Both the position numbers and the translations under genes were made by a program. From Amarolinea aalborgensis (GTDB taxonomy: Bacteria; Chloroflexota; Anaerolineae; SSC4; Amarolineaceae): DNA of 64,000 nt. Of the stretch, positions 51,215 to 59,372 are shown piece by piece. How positions within the stretch are numbered: the first letter of the stretch is position 1; each line of letters begins with the position of its first letter. The DNA lies in contig NZ_UETR01000003.1 of assembly GCF_900491745.1 (NCBI RefSeq), positions 372,001 through 436,000 of the forward strand. Reading direction: 5' to 3'. Under the pieces are notes generated by a model. It did not search any database, was not told the DNA's origin, and worked only from the letters and a program-made list of their open reading frames with translations.

Positions 51215-54058
51215 TCAGGCCGGCGCCGCGCGTCGGCGCTGATCAGCCCAGCGCAAGACGAACTTGCTGATCTCGGCCACCAGGGCTGGCACGAGCGCCA
51301 AGGGGATGACCAGCTCCCATTGCGCCGCGGTCAAGGGAACGGTGTTGAACGGGCCATTGAGGAATGGCACGAAGATAACCGCGATGGTCAAGAGGATCGA
51401 AACGCCAACAGCCATTTGCATCCACTTGTTGGTAAAAAAGCCCAGCCGCAGCAGAGGATAACGCTCGGAGCGTGAGGTGTAAGCGATCGGCAGCTCTGCC
51501 AGGGCGAGCGTCGCGAACGCCATCGTCTCAGCCAGGTCTTGGCCGTGCTCCCGTAAGCCAACCCAAAACGCGGTCAACACCACCGCGGTCAGCGCCACAG
51601 TCATGATAGCGATGCGAATCAACATGATGCGGTTGATGATCGGCTCGCGCGGGGGGCGCGGCGGCTGCTGCATGACATCTGGATCGCCTTTCTCCATGCC
51701 CAGGGCCAGCGCCGGCGCGCCATCCGTCAAAAGATTGAGCCAGAGCAGTTGAATGGCGGTCAAGGGGGGCGGCCAACCAGCCAGCGCGGCGATGAAGATG
51801 ATCGCCACCTCAGCCACGTTACAGCTCAGCAGATAGAACACAAACTTGCGGATGTTGCTGTAGATGATGCGTCCTTGCTCCACCGCGCCCACAATCGAAA
51901 CATAGTTGTCATCGGTCAACACGATGTCAGCCGTTTCTTTGCTCACATCAGTGCCGGTGATGCCCATGGCGATGCCAATGTTCGCGCGCTTGAGCGCCGG
52001 CGCATCATTGACGCCATCGCCCGTCATCGCCACCACCTCATCACACGCCTTGAAGGCTTCGACGATGCGCACCTTGTGCTGCGGGCTGACACGCGCAAAA
52101 ACGTCAGTCTGCTCGATGACGCCAACGAGTTGGGCGTCGCTCATTGCATCAATTTCAGCGCCTGTATGAATCTGGCCCTGCGGCCGCAGCAGGCCAATTT
52201 GCTGGGCAATGGCGCGCGCCGTCTGCGAGTAGTCGCCGGTAATCATCACGGTGCGCAGGCCAGCCGCGCGCGCCTTCGCCACGGCCGGCGCAACTTCTGG
52301 CCGCGGCGGATCAATCATCCCGATCAGGCCGATGAACACCAGGTCATGCTCCACCGTCTCCGCGGTGATGGAGGCCGGGAGTTCCTCGAGATAGCGATAG
52401 GCCACGCCTAGCACACGCAGTGCCTGCGACGCCATGCGTGCGTTGGCCGCGTGGATCTCAACCTGGTCATGGGCCTCCATCGGCAACGCGCCTTTGCGAT
52501 GGAGTAACGACGAAGACTGCGCCAGGAGCAGGTCAGGAGCGCCCTTGACACAGACGACGTAACCTTGAACGCCCGGTTGAAACGGACTGCCGTCATCCTC
52601 CGTGATCGAATCCAGCCTGTGGATGGTGCTCATGCGCTTACGCTCGGCGTCGAACGGCGCCTCAGCCACGCGTGGATAGCTCTTCTCCAGGTTACGCCGC
52701 CACAGGTCTGCCTTGGCCGCGGCGACAATCAAAGCGCCTTCGGTGGGATCGCCGACCATGCGATAGGAGGCCTTGCCATCCATGCTGCCTGATTCTTCGA
52801 GATCAGCATCATTGGCCAGCGCAGCCGCCCACAGCAGGCCGGCCACTTCCACGTCGTCACGCACATCCATTTGCCGGTTGTCGCGATCAGGGCGTCGGAA
52901 AAGGCCCTCCGGCTGGTACCCCCCGCCTTCGATGGTCAACTCCGCGTGGTGCACCCACAGGTGAACGGCTGTCATCTCATTTTGGGTCAACGTGCCGGTC
53001 TTGTCGGAGCAGATGACCGTGGCAGAGCCGAGCGTTTCGACCGCAGACAGCTTGCGAATCAGGGCATGGCGGCGAATCATCTCACGCATGCCCAGCGCCA
53101 GGCTGATCGTCACGATGGCAGGCAGGCCTTCTGGTACGGCGGCAATCGCCAGGCTGACCGCAATCAAGAAGACCTCCACCAACTTGGCCTCGAACGCTTG
53201 CAGGTAAGCCAGGACGCCGCCATTGGCGGAAAAGATCAGCCGCAGGTCGGTGTCCCGTATGACGGAGACGACAAAAACGCCGAGGCAGATCAGGAGGGCC
53301 GCAGAGCTGAGGGTTTTGCCCAGTTCTTCGAGGCGTCGCTGGAGAGGCGTCGGTTCTTCTTCGAAAGATTGGATCATATCGGCAATCAGGCCGATTTGCG
53401 TCCCCATGCCCGTGCTGACGACAAGACCTTTGCCGCGACCGTAGGTGACGAGCGAGCTCATGTACGCGGCATTGTGACGATCGCCCAAAGGAATGTCACT
53501 GGCCAATGTCACGCTGGCCTGTTTCTGCACCGCGACCGATTCGCCGGTGAGCGAGGCCTCATCAATCTTGAGATTGATCGTCTCAACCAGGCGTAAATCG
53601 GCTGGCACATAGTTGCCCGCTTCGAGCAGGACCACGTCGCCTTGCACCAACTCGCGGGCAGGCACCTTCTGCCGATGCCCGTCGCGCAGCACCTCGGCTT
53701 CGGGCGCGGCCATCTTCTTCAGCGCGTTCAGCGCCTGCTCGGCCCGGCTCTCCTGCGTCACGCCCAGGACGGCGTTGAGGACCACGATGGTCATGATCAA
53801 GCCGGCTTCGACCCAATCTCCGAGTAGGGCCGAGACCACGCTGGCAACAATCAAGAGGACGACGACAAAACTGCTGAGCTGCTCATAGACGAGTTTCCAG
53901 AACGGCGGCCGTGGGCGTTCACGCAATTCGTTGTGGCCCTGGCGCTGTAGACGCGCGGCGGCTTCCTGTGACGTCAGGCCGCTGTCGAGGCGTGTCTGCA
54001 AATGGGAAATGACGGACTCAAGGGGTTGGCTGTGCCATGAGATCGGCTGTGGCGGCAT
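51215..54058 (-). CDS. Cation-transporting P-type ATPase (P2, calcium-type)
   Basis: This 947-aa membrane pump has the N-terminal cation-ATPase domain, TGES actuator motif, M4 PEGLPAIVTISLALGMREM, phosphorylation site DKTGTLTQNEMT (D352), hinge MTGDGVNDAPALKRANIGIA and M6 LLWLNLLTDGAPALALGME. M4 and M6 fit P2A calcium pumps such as SERCA/PMCA-type bacterial ATPases, though Mn2+ or Na+ is possible. The C-terminal six-helix domain is complete. ATG 54058 with GGAGGA upstream is preferred over the longer frame. It is a single-gene unit. Confidence 0.92.
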   Translation of the reverse strand: MPPQPISWHSQPLESVISHLQTRLDSGLTSQEAAARLQRQGHNELRERPRPPFWKLVYEQLSSFVVVLLIVASVVSALLGDWVEAGLIMTIVVLNAVLGVTQESRAEQALNALKKMAAPEAEVLRDGHRQKVPARELVQGDVVLLEAGNYVPADLRLVETINLKIDEASLTGESVAVQKQASVTLASDIPLGDRHNAAYMSSLVTYGRGKGLVVSTGMGTQIGLIADMIQSFEEEPTPLQRRLEELGKTLSSAALLICLGVFVVSVIRDTDLRLIFSANGGVLAYLQAFEAKLVEVFLIAVSLAIAAVPEGLPAIVTISLALGMREMIRRHALIRKLSAVETLGSATVICSDKTGTLTQNEMTAVHLWVHHAELTIEGGGYQPEGLFRRPDRDNRQMDVRDDVEVAGLLWAAALANDADLEESGSMDGKASYRMVGDPTEGALIVAAAKADLWRRNLEKSYPRVAEAPFDAERKRMSTIHRLDSITEDDGSPFQPGVQGYVVCVKGAPDLLLAQSSSLLHRKGALPMEAHDQVEIHAANARMASQALRVLGVAYRYLEELPASITAETVEHDLVFIGLIGMIDPPRPEVAPAVAKARAAGLRTVMITGDYSQTARAIAQQIGLLRPQGQIHTGAEIDAMSDAQLVGVIEQTDVFARVSPQHKVRIVEAFKACDEVVAMTGDGVNDAPALKRANIGIAMGITGTDVSKETADIVLTDDNYVSIVGAVEQGRIIYSNIRKFVFYLLSCNVAEVAIIFIAALAGWPPPLTAIQLLWLNLLTDGAPALALGMEKGDPDVMQQPPRPPREPIINRIMLIRIAIMTVALTAVVLTAFWVGLREHGQDLAETMAFATLALAELPIAYTSRSERYPLLRLGFFTNKWMQMAVGVSILLTIAVIFVPFLNGPFNTVPLTAAQWELVIPLALVPALVAEISKFVLRWADQRRRAAPA

Positions 54059-54086
54059 CTGACATTTCCTCCAGCTTGCGGGGTGA

Positions 54087-54120
54087 TAGTACTGCGCTGC
54101 AAACTCAGCGCAGTATACTA
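54087..54120. promoter_or_regulatory. Hairpin overlapping the start of the ATPase transcript
   Basis: tagtactgcgctg (54087-54099) pairs with cagcgcag-ta-tacta (54106-54120) around a caaact loop. It overlaps the -10 box at 54112 and the transcription start, so it could be an operator or a leader stem. Confidence 0.5.
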
Positions 54121-54140
54121 CAAAACCGTGGGCGCTCCAA
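54112..54140 (-). promoter_or_regulatory. Promoter of the P-type ATPase gene
   Basis: On the minus strand: TTGGAG (54135-54140), 17-bp spacer and TATACT (54112-54117). Confidence 0.55.
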
Positions 54141-54384
54141 TCATACCTGGATGGATCAATCATCTTTGACAAGGCGCGCGGGCGCGGTTACAATTCAGCG
54201 CCTCGCAGTCAACCGGGCGTTGGCTGCGATTAACGCGTGTGAAAAGGGGTGCATTGACTAAATGCATTCCCGGCAGATGCACATGGCAACAGGCGCGCAG
54301 CGCGCCTTCATCGTGGGTGCATAAGCGGAGTCTATAGCCGCTTGCATCTCGTTGCGCTAACAAACATACGGGGTGGAGGAATAG
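54141..54384. other. Intergenic region between the divergent ATPase and lgt genes
   Basis: There is no gene. Two imperfect hairpins are visible: gcagtcaac/gttggctgc (about 54207-54229) and tgca-aagcgg/ccgctt-gca (about 54317-54346). TTGACT at 54254 lacks a matching -10 at normal spacing, so no lgt promoter is assigned. Confidence 0.35.
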
Positions 54385-55224
54385 GTGGATCCGGTTGCCA
54401 TTCGAATTGGGTCGGTTGCCCTCGTGCGCTGGTACGGCCTGCTGATTGTGGGAGGCGCTATTCTGGCAGCCTTTATTGGCAGCCAGGAAGCGAAACGCCG
54501 CGGGGAAGATCCAGATCACATCTGGTCAGCCTTCATGTGGTGTCTGATTGGCGGCATCATTGGCGCGCGCCTGCAATTCGTGATCACGGCGTCGCTCGAA
54601 AACCCTGCTTATCTGCAGATGTATTTGGCCAATCCGCTGAACATCATCAACACGCGCGAGGGGGGCGTTGGCATTTTTGGCGCGTTGGGCGGCGGCCTGC
54701 TCGCGTACTATCTGTACACACGGCGCAACGGGCTGCCGTTTTGGCAGTGGGCCGACATCGCCATCCTGGGGCTGCCTTTTGCCCAGGCCGTTGGCCGTTG
54801 GGGCAACTTCTTCAACCAGGAGTTGTATGGTGGACCGACGAACCTGCCCTGGGGCATCGCCATTGACTGTGCGCACCGCGTGACTCCCTACCTCTGCCCC
54901 CCCCTTGGGGACTTCACCGAGGCCACGCGCTTTCACCCGACGTTTCTGTACGAATCGCTCTGGAACCTGTTTGTTGGACTGGCGCTGCTCTATCTTGCGC
55001 GACGGTTTGCCCGTCAATGGCCCGCGGGCTCGATCTTCAATCTGTATGTGGTAGCCTACCCGCTGGGGCGCTTCTTGGTGGAATTCATCCGCCTGGGCAC
55101 CCCGCTGGCTTTGGGATTGACCTTGGGTCAGTTTTTCTCGCTGGCCGCAGGCCTGGCCGGTCTGTCCGTCTTCATTTTGCGTCTACGACGGGCGGCGAGC
55201 GCAGAACCCAGCGCGTCCGCTTGA
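54385..55224 (+). CDS. lgt: Prolipoprotein diacylglyceryl transferase
   Basis: This 279-aa inner-membrane enzyme attaches diacylglycerol to the lipobox cysteine of prolipoproteins, including those predicted at 14088 and 31327. It has about seven membrane helices, VRWYGLLIVGGAILAAF at the N-terminus, GGVGIFGALGGG and the Lgt signature GRWGNFFNQELYGGPTN with the essential Arg and Asn, then HPTFLYESLWN. It starts at GTG 54385 after GGAGGA. Confidence 0.95.
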   Translation: MDPVAIRIGSVALVRWYGLLIVGGAILAAFIGSQEAKRRGEDPDHIWSAFMWCLIGGIIGARLQFVITASLENPAYLQMYLANPLNIINTREGGVGIFGALGGGLLAYYLYTRRNGLPFWQWADIAILGLPFAQAVGRWGNFFNQELYGGPTNLPWGIAIDCAHRVTPYLCPPLGDFTEATRFHPTFLYESLWNLFVGLALLYLARRFARQWPAGSIFNLYVVAYPLGRFLVEFIRLGTPLALGLTLGQFFSLAAGLAGLSVFILRLRRAASAEPSASA

Positions 55225-55336
55225 CAGGCCTGGTCGGCGCAACGCAGGCCGCCCCCCCCACCGCGCGCCGCCGTTCAGAGAATCGGCGGGTCACGCAACG
55301 TCCACGGCGTTATTTGCGCGAAGGCGGTTGATGGGT

Positions 55337-55365
55337 TTGACACACAGCAAGAACGTCTGTATAAT
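55337..55365 (+). promoter_or_regulatory. Consensus promoter P1 of the S1-domain gene
   Basis: TTGACA (55337-55342), 17-bp spacer and TATAAT (55360-55365): a perfect sigma-70 promoter. The start would be near 55372, giving a leader of about 215 nt. Confidence 0.88.
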
Positions 55366-55394
55366 TGCGCCGTTAATTGCTAGAATAGTATAAT
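55365..55394 (+). promoter_or_regulatory. Tandem promoter P2 of the S1-domain gene
   Basis: TTGCGC (55365-55370), 18-bp spacer and TATAAT (55389-55394), directly after P1. Confidence 0.5.
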
Positions 55395-55496
55395 TGCTCG
55401 CACGCCCCAATGCCCGCCATTTCCGTTGATCGTGCAGTGCTCTTCCGTGGTTGGACAGGCACAAAGTTAGGCACTCGCTTCGGCATGGCCCGCGCG

Positions 55497-55565
55497 CATG
55501 AATGGTGCTAGTTACCCATGGGTGTGAGATAAAGAAGCAGGCGCTGCCATTCATGACAGCGCCTG
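55497..55565 (+). promoter_or_regulatory. Leader with two mutually exclusive hairpins
   Basis: catgaatgg (55497-55505) can pair with ccattcatg (55547-55555). caggcgctg (55538-55546) can pair with cagcgcctg (55557-55565), whose loop contains ccattcatg. The two 9-bp stems interlock, as in switching leaders or pseudoknots, 22 bp before the S1-domain start. Confidence 0.5.
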
Positions 55566-55586
55566 GGTATGAAGTGAGGAAGCACT

Positions 55587-56807
55587 GTGCAGGAAAATCT
55601 TCAGGAAACAAACACCATGACCGCCACCGGTGACACGGAAAGTACTCCCGTGGAACCAACCGCAGATCAGCCGATTGCGGATGCAGCAACCGAAGCCCCT
55701 TACGATACCGAAAGACCCGCAGATCAGCCGATTGCGGATGCAGCAACCGAGGCCCCTTACGATACCGAAAGACCCGAAGCCCAGGAGGGTTCCGCTGACC
55801 GCAGCGGTCGCCGTCGTCGCACGCGCGGCAATGGCCCTGGCGTCCTTCCCATCCGCGTGATCCCGCCCAAAAAAGTAGTTAAGGTCCTCAGCGTTGGAAT
55901 GGAAATCGAGGGCGTAGTACGACGCGTGGCCGAATTTGGTGCATTCATTGACATCGGCGTCGGCACAGATGGCCTCGTGCACATCTCTGAGTTGTCCACG
56001 GGACGCGTCGGCAAGGTCAGCGACCGACTCAAGGAAGGCGATCCGGTCAAGGCCTGGATCAAGGAACTTGACCGTGATCGCAATCGCATCAGCCTGACGC
56101 TGATTGAACCAGGCACCAAGACCATCCGCGATTTGCAAGAAGGCGAGTTGGTCAAAGGCATTGTCACGCGCGTTGTGCCCTATGCCGCGTTCCTCGACAT
56201 TGGCATTGGCCGGGATGCGATGCTGCACATCCGCGAAATGTCAGACAGTTTCGTGCGACGCGTCGAAGATGTGGCCAACGTCGGCGACGAGTTGGAAGTC
56301 AAAGTCCTCAGCCTGGATCGCCGCCGCCAACGCATTGACCTCAGCCTGAAGGGCCTCCGACCAGAAGAAGCCGTCATGGCCGCTCCAGAGTTGGTGGTAA
56401 CCGAGGAGATGGGGGAGCGACCGCGCACAGGCGATGCCCGTGGGCGTGGGCGTTCCAACGAGGAAGTCCCTGACATGGAGACCCGGCGTGAGCGTGAACC
56501 GCGCGGCGGTCGCAGCGACCGCAGCAGCAACGGCGCCGATCGGGGCGAACGTCGCTCCCGTCGCGACCGCGGCAGTGGACGTGAACGCGACAAGGAAGAA
56601 TGGCACGACTACCTGAAAGACGACGAAGAGGCCGGCCCCACCGCCATGGCCCTCGCCCTGCAGGCTGCCATGGTGCAGGACGCGGAGCAGGACACTCGCC
56701 GTCAAAAGCGGTTGGAGAAGGACCGCGATCGTCGCCGCCAGGATGATTTCCGCACGGAACAAGAAGACATCGTCGCACGCACGTTGCGCTTGCGCCAGGC
56801 TGCCTGA
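55587..56807 (+). CDS. RNA-binding protein with two S1 domains
   Basis: This 406-aa protein has an acidic N-terminus with a perfect 19-residue tandem repeat (ADQPIADAATEAPYDTERP twice), a basic RRRRTRGNG patch, then two S1 domains (about 100-170, GMEIEGVVRRVAEFGAFIDI; and about 180-250, GELVKGIVTRVVPYAAFLDI). The C-terminal ~130 residues are charged and RGG/RD-like, probably disordered. It may act as a ribosomal-protein-S1 substitute or mRNA-binding factor. It starts at GTG 55587 after GAGGAA; ATG 55617 is possible. Confidence 0.87.
   Translation: MQENLQETNTMTATGDTESTPVEPTADQPIADAATEAPYDTERPADQPIADAATEAPYDTERPEAQEGSADRSGRRRRTRGNGPGVLPIRVIPPKKVVKVLSVGMEIEGVVRRVAEFGAFIDIGVGTDGLVHISELSTGRVGKVSDRLKEGDPVKAWIKELDRDRNRISLTLIEPGTKTIRDLQEGELVKGIVTRVVPYAAFLDIGIGRDAMLHIREMSDSFVRRVEDVANVGDELEVKVLSLDRRRQRIDLSLKGLRPEEAVMAAPELVVTEEMGERPRTGDARGRGRSNEEVPDMETRREREPRGGRSDRSSNGADRGERRSRRDRGSGRERDKEEWHDYLKDDEEAGPTAMALALQAAMVQDAEQDTRRQKRLEKDRDRRRQDDFRTEQEDIVARTLRLRQAA
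55662..55775 (+). repeat. 57-bp tandem duplication inside the S1-domain gene
   Basis: Units 55662-55718 and 55719-55775 differ by a single synonymous base (gaa versus gag). A recent in-frame duplication of 19 codons. Confidence 0.95.
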
Positions 56808-56869
56808 TCTCCAGATTTCAGCCGCTATGGGCTGATCAGCGCTCTTGCCGCAAATTTTTTATGTCAATT

Positions 56870-56917
56870 CGGTTTGCAGCCCGGTGATTTCGATCACCTG
56901 GCTGCAAACCGTTTCTT
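56870..56917 (+). terminator. Rho-independent terminator of the S1-domain gene
   Basis: cggtttgcagcc (56870-56881) pairs with ggctgcaaaccg (56900-56911), with an inner ggtga/tcacc stem. TTTCTTTTA follows. Confidence 0.88.
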
Positions 56918-56948
56918 TTATTCATCGCACCAAAGGACAATAGCCGCC

Positions 56949-57851
56949 ATGCCATTTGCCATCGTGGTTCACGGGGGCGCCGGTGACATCCCTGACGCGC
57001 AGCGCACAGAACGCGCGGCGGGAATCTACCAGGCCGTGAAAATTGGCTATGATCAACTGGCGACTGGCGCTCGGGCCCTAGACGCCGTGCAAAGCGCGGT
57101 CATGCTCATGGAGGATTTGCCGATCTTCAACGCCGGCCGTGGATCGTGCTTGACGAGCGCAGGCACAATCGAGATGGACGCTGGGTTGATGGATGGTCGC
57201 GACCTCCGGGTTGGCGCGGTGGCAAGCATCCGCCATGTGGCTCATCCCATCGCCGTGGCGCGGCTCGTCATGGACAAGAGCGATCACATCCTCTTTGCCG
57301 CGGCTGGCGCGGATGCCTTTGCGCAAGCGCACGGCGTGGAAAAGGCGCCCCTGGCCGCGCTGCTGACAGCACGGCGCCGCCAGGAACTGGAGCAGATGAA
57401 AGCCGCAGGACTGGTCGCCGCCGTTCCCGACCATCCCCGCGCCGCGGCTGACACGGTAGGCGCCGTGGCGCTAGATTCTGAGGGGAACGTGGCCGCGGCC
57501 TGCTCCACCGGGGGAATGTCAATGAAAAAACCAGGGCGCGTAGGCGATTCCCCGCTGCCCGGCTGCGGCTACTATGCTGATAGCCTGATCGGCGGCTGCG
57601 CGACGACAGGTTGGGGCGAGACCATCGCACGCGTGGTGTTGGCGCGCCGCGCCGTGGAAGGCATAGAGCGCGGGCTTGATCCCCAGGCTGCGGCGCAAGC
57701 AGCCCTGGCCTTTCTGGCTCAGCGCACAGGCGGTTGGGCCGGCCTGATCGTTCTCAGCCGGCAAGGCCAGGTGGCCGCAGCCTTCAATTCAGTCGCCATG
57801 ACGCACGCCTGGTGGCGCAGCGATATGATCGAGCCAACGGTAGTCGCCTAG
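56949..57851 (+). CDS. Isoaspartyl peptidase / L-asparaginase (Ntn hydrolase)
   Basis: This 300-aa precursor of the plant-type asparaginase family hydrolyses isoaspartyl dipeptides or asparagine. It has IVVHGGAGDI at the N-terminus, NAGRGSCLTSAGTIEMDAGLM, and the autocleavage site before Thr169 in DTVGAVALDSEGN. GGMSMKKPGRVGDSPLPGCG and GCATTGWGE follow, as expected for the beta subunit. ATG 56949 with AAGGA upstream replaces a longer frame that would run through the terminator. It converges with the methyltransferase gene 1 bp away. Confidence 0.92.
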   Translation: MPFAIVVHGGAGDIPDAQRTERAAGIYQAVKIGYDQLATGARALDAVQSAVMLMEDLPIFNAGRGSCLTSAGTIEMDAGLMDGRDLRVGAVASIRHVAHPIAVARLVMDKSDHILFAAAGADAFAQAHGVEKAPLAALLTARRRQELEQMKAAGLVAAVPDHPRAAADTVGAVALDSEGNVAAACSTGGMSMKKPGRVGDSPLPGCGYYADSLIGGCATTGWGETIARVVLARRAVEGIERGLDPQAAAQAALAFLAQRTGGWAGLIVLSRQGQVAAAFNSVAMTHAWWRSDMIEPTVVA

Positions 57852-57852
57852 T

Positions 57853-59091
57853 TTACCAGACCTGGCACAGCAGCCCCTTGAGATACTCGCCTTCCGGGAA
57901 GCTCAGCAGTACAGGATGATCAGCGCTGTGCGTGAACCGTCCGCTGACTTGGACGTCACGGCGCGCATCGAGCGCCGCGCCAAAGATCACTTTCTGGAAC
58001 AGGTCAGCGCTGACCAGGCCGGAGCAGGAAAAAGTGGCCAGCAATCCGCCGGGGCGCACCAACTGCAAAGCCAACAGGTTGATGTCTTTGTAGCCACGCG
58101 TGGCCGCTAAGACCTGCGCCTGGGAATGGGCAAACTTGGGCGGGTCCAAAATCACCGCATCGAACGCGACTCCCTGCCCGCGCAGATCACGCAAAACCTG
58201 GAACACATCGCCTGCCACGCCGCTGGCCTGCTGGTCGGGATCAAAGCCATTGCGACGTAGATTTTCCTCTGCCAACACCAACGCAGGATAGGAGCTGTCC
58301 AGGTTGGTAACGTGTGCGGCGCCAGCGGCCAGCGCGTAGACGCCAAAAGCGCCGGTGTAGGAGAAACAGTTCAGCACACGCGCGCCGGGCATGGCCGCGA
58401 GCGCGCGGGCGAGATGCGCCCGGTTTTCACGCTGATCCAGGTAGAAACCGGTTTTCTGACCTTCAGCCAGGCTGACTCCAAACTGCAGCCCATTCTCAGT
58501 GATCCACAACGGCGATGGCGGCGCCAGGCCAGACAATAGCCCGCTGGCAGGCGGTAAGCCTTCATGACTGCGCACATCCACATCCGAACGCTCGTAGATG
58601 CCGGCCGGGGTGAGCAGTTCGTTCAGAAGACGCACGAACAAATCCTGACGCTGAGCCGCGCCCACCGTCAAGAACTGCACGACAAGCCAATCGCCATAGC
58701 GATCAACAATCAAGCCGGGCAGCCCATCGCTCTCGGCGTTGACCAGGCGATAGGCATTCGTAGCCTGGTTGGCGGCCAGGGCCTGGCGCGCATGAAACGC
58801 GCGCTGTAGACGACCGCGCCAAAACTCGTCGTTCACGGTTTCATCGGGCTGCCAGGTTAGCAGGCGCACCGTGATCTGCGAACGGCGGTTGAGATAGCCG
58901 CAGGCCAACCATTGCCCACCCGCATCAAAAACCGACACCAAGTCGCCATCCGCCGGCTCGCCACCGATGTGCGCCATTGCGCCAGAAAAGACCCAGGGAT
59001 GACGCTGGCGCACAGGCTTGTCTTTGCCCGGTTTCAGCACAACGTGCGGCTGCTTCATGCGCAGCTCTGCGCCAACCTCAGCTTTCCCCAT
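57853..59091 (-). CDS. Class I SAM-dependent rRNA methyltransferase (RlmI-type)
   Basis: This 412-aa protein has an N-terminal PUA domain (VVLKPGKDKPVRQRHPWVFSG), an insert with NAESDGLPGLIVDRYGDWLV, and a C-terminal Rossmann methyltransferase with LNCFSYTGAFGVYALAAGA and LDPPKFAHS. RlmI makes m5C1962 in 23S rRNA; paralogous specificities exist, so the exact target is uncertain. ATG 59091 with AGGAG 9 bp upstream is preferred; ATG 59058 is the shorter alternative. The gene lies downstream of tilS on the minus strand. Confidence 0.9.
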   Translation of the reverse strand: MGKAEVGAELRMKQPHVVLKPGKDKPVRQRHPWVFSGAMAHIGGEPADGDLVSVFDAGGQWLACGYLNRRSQITVRLLTWQPDETVNDEFWRGRLQRAFHARQALAANQATNAYRLVNAESDGLPGLIVDRYGDWLVVQFLTVGAAQRQDLFVRLLNELLTPAGIYERSDVDVRSHEGLPPASGLLSGLAPPSPLWITENGLQFGVSLAEGQKTGFYLDQRENRAHLARALAAMPGARVLNCFSYTGAFGVYALAAGAAHVTNLDSSYPALVLAEENLRRNGFDPDQQASGVAGDVFQVLRDLRGQGVAFDAVILDPPKFAHSQAQVLAATRGYKDINLLALQLVRPGGLLATFSCSGLVSADLFQKVIFGAALDARRDVQVSGRFTHSADHPVLLSFPEGEYLKGLLCQVW

Positions 59092-59162
59092 GCAAACCGT
59101 CTCCTGTGTGTTTTCCCATGCCTGATTCAGTTTCCAATCTTCGGCGCGCGGTCCGCCGGCTT

Positions 59163-59369
59163 TCAATTCTCTTCCCAGCCATAGTCGCTCAGCTGGATAA
59201 TGCGCGCCGCAGCGCCCGCGCCCAACGTGAGGCGCCGCGTTTGCAGATCAAACTGAAACGGCGTAATCCGATCAGCCTGCACGAACTGCCCGCTGACCTT
59301 GGCTGCCGTGTGCTCAGTGAGACGTAAGGTCCCACGATGGTCGCGCGCCCAGAGGATGAGTGGTCGCAT
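59163..59369 (-). CDS. Small protein downstream of tilS
   Basis: This 68-aa protein begins MRPLILWARDHRG and looks like a small beta-strand-rich domain (TLRLTEHTAAKVSGQFVQAD, QTRRLTLGAGAAARIIQL). GGAG lies 9 bases before ATG 59369, which is 3 bp after the tilS stop, so coupled translation is likely. I know no function for it. The overlapping 64-aa frame (59189-59383) lacks a comparable ribosome-binding site and is rejected. Confidence 0.55.
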   Translation of the reverse strand: MRPLILWARDHRGTLRLTEHTAAKVSGQFVQADRITPFQFDLQTRRLTLGAGAAARIIQLSDYGWEEN

Positions 59370-59372
59370 GGT

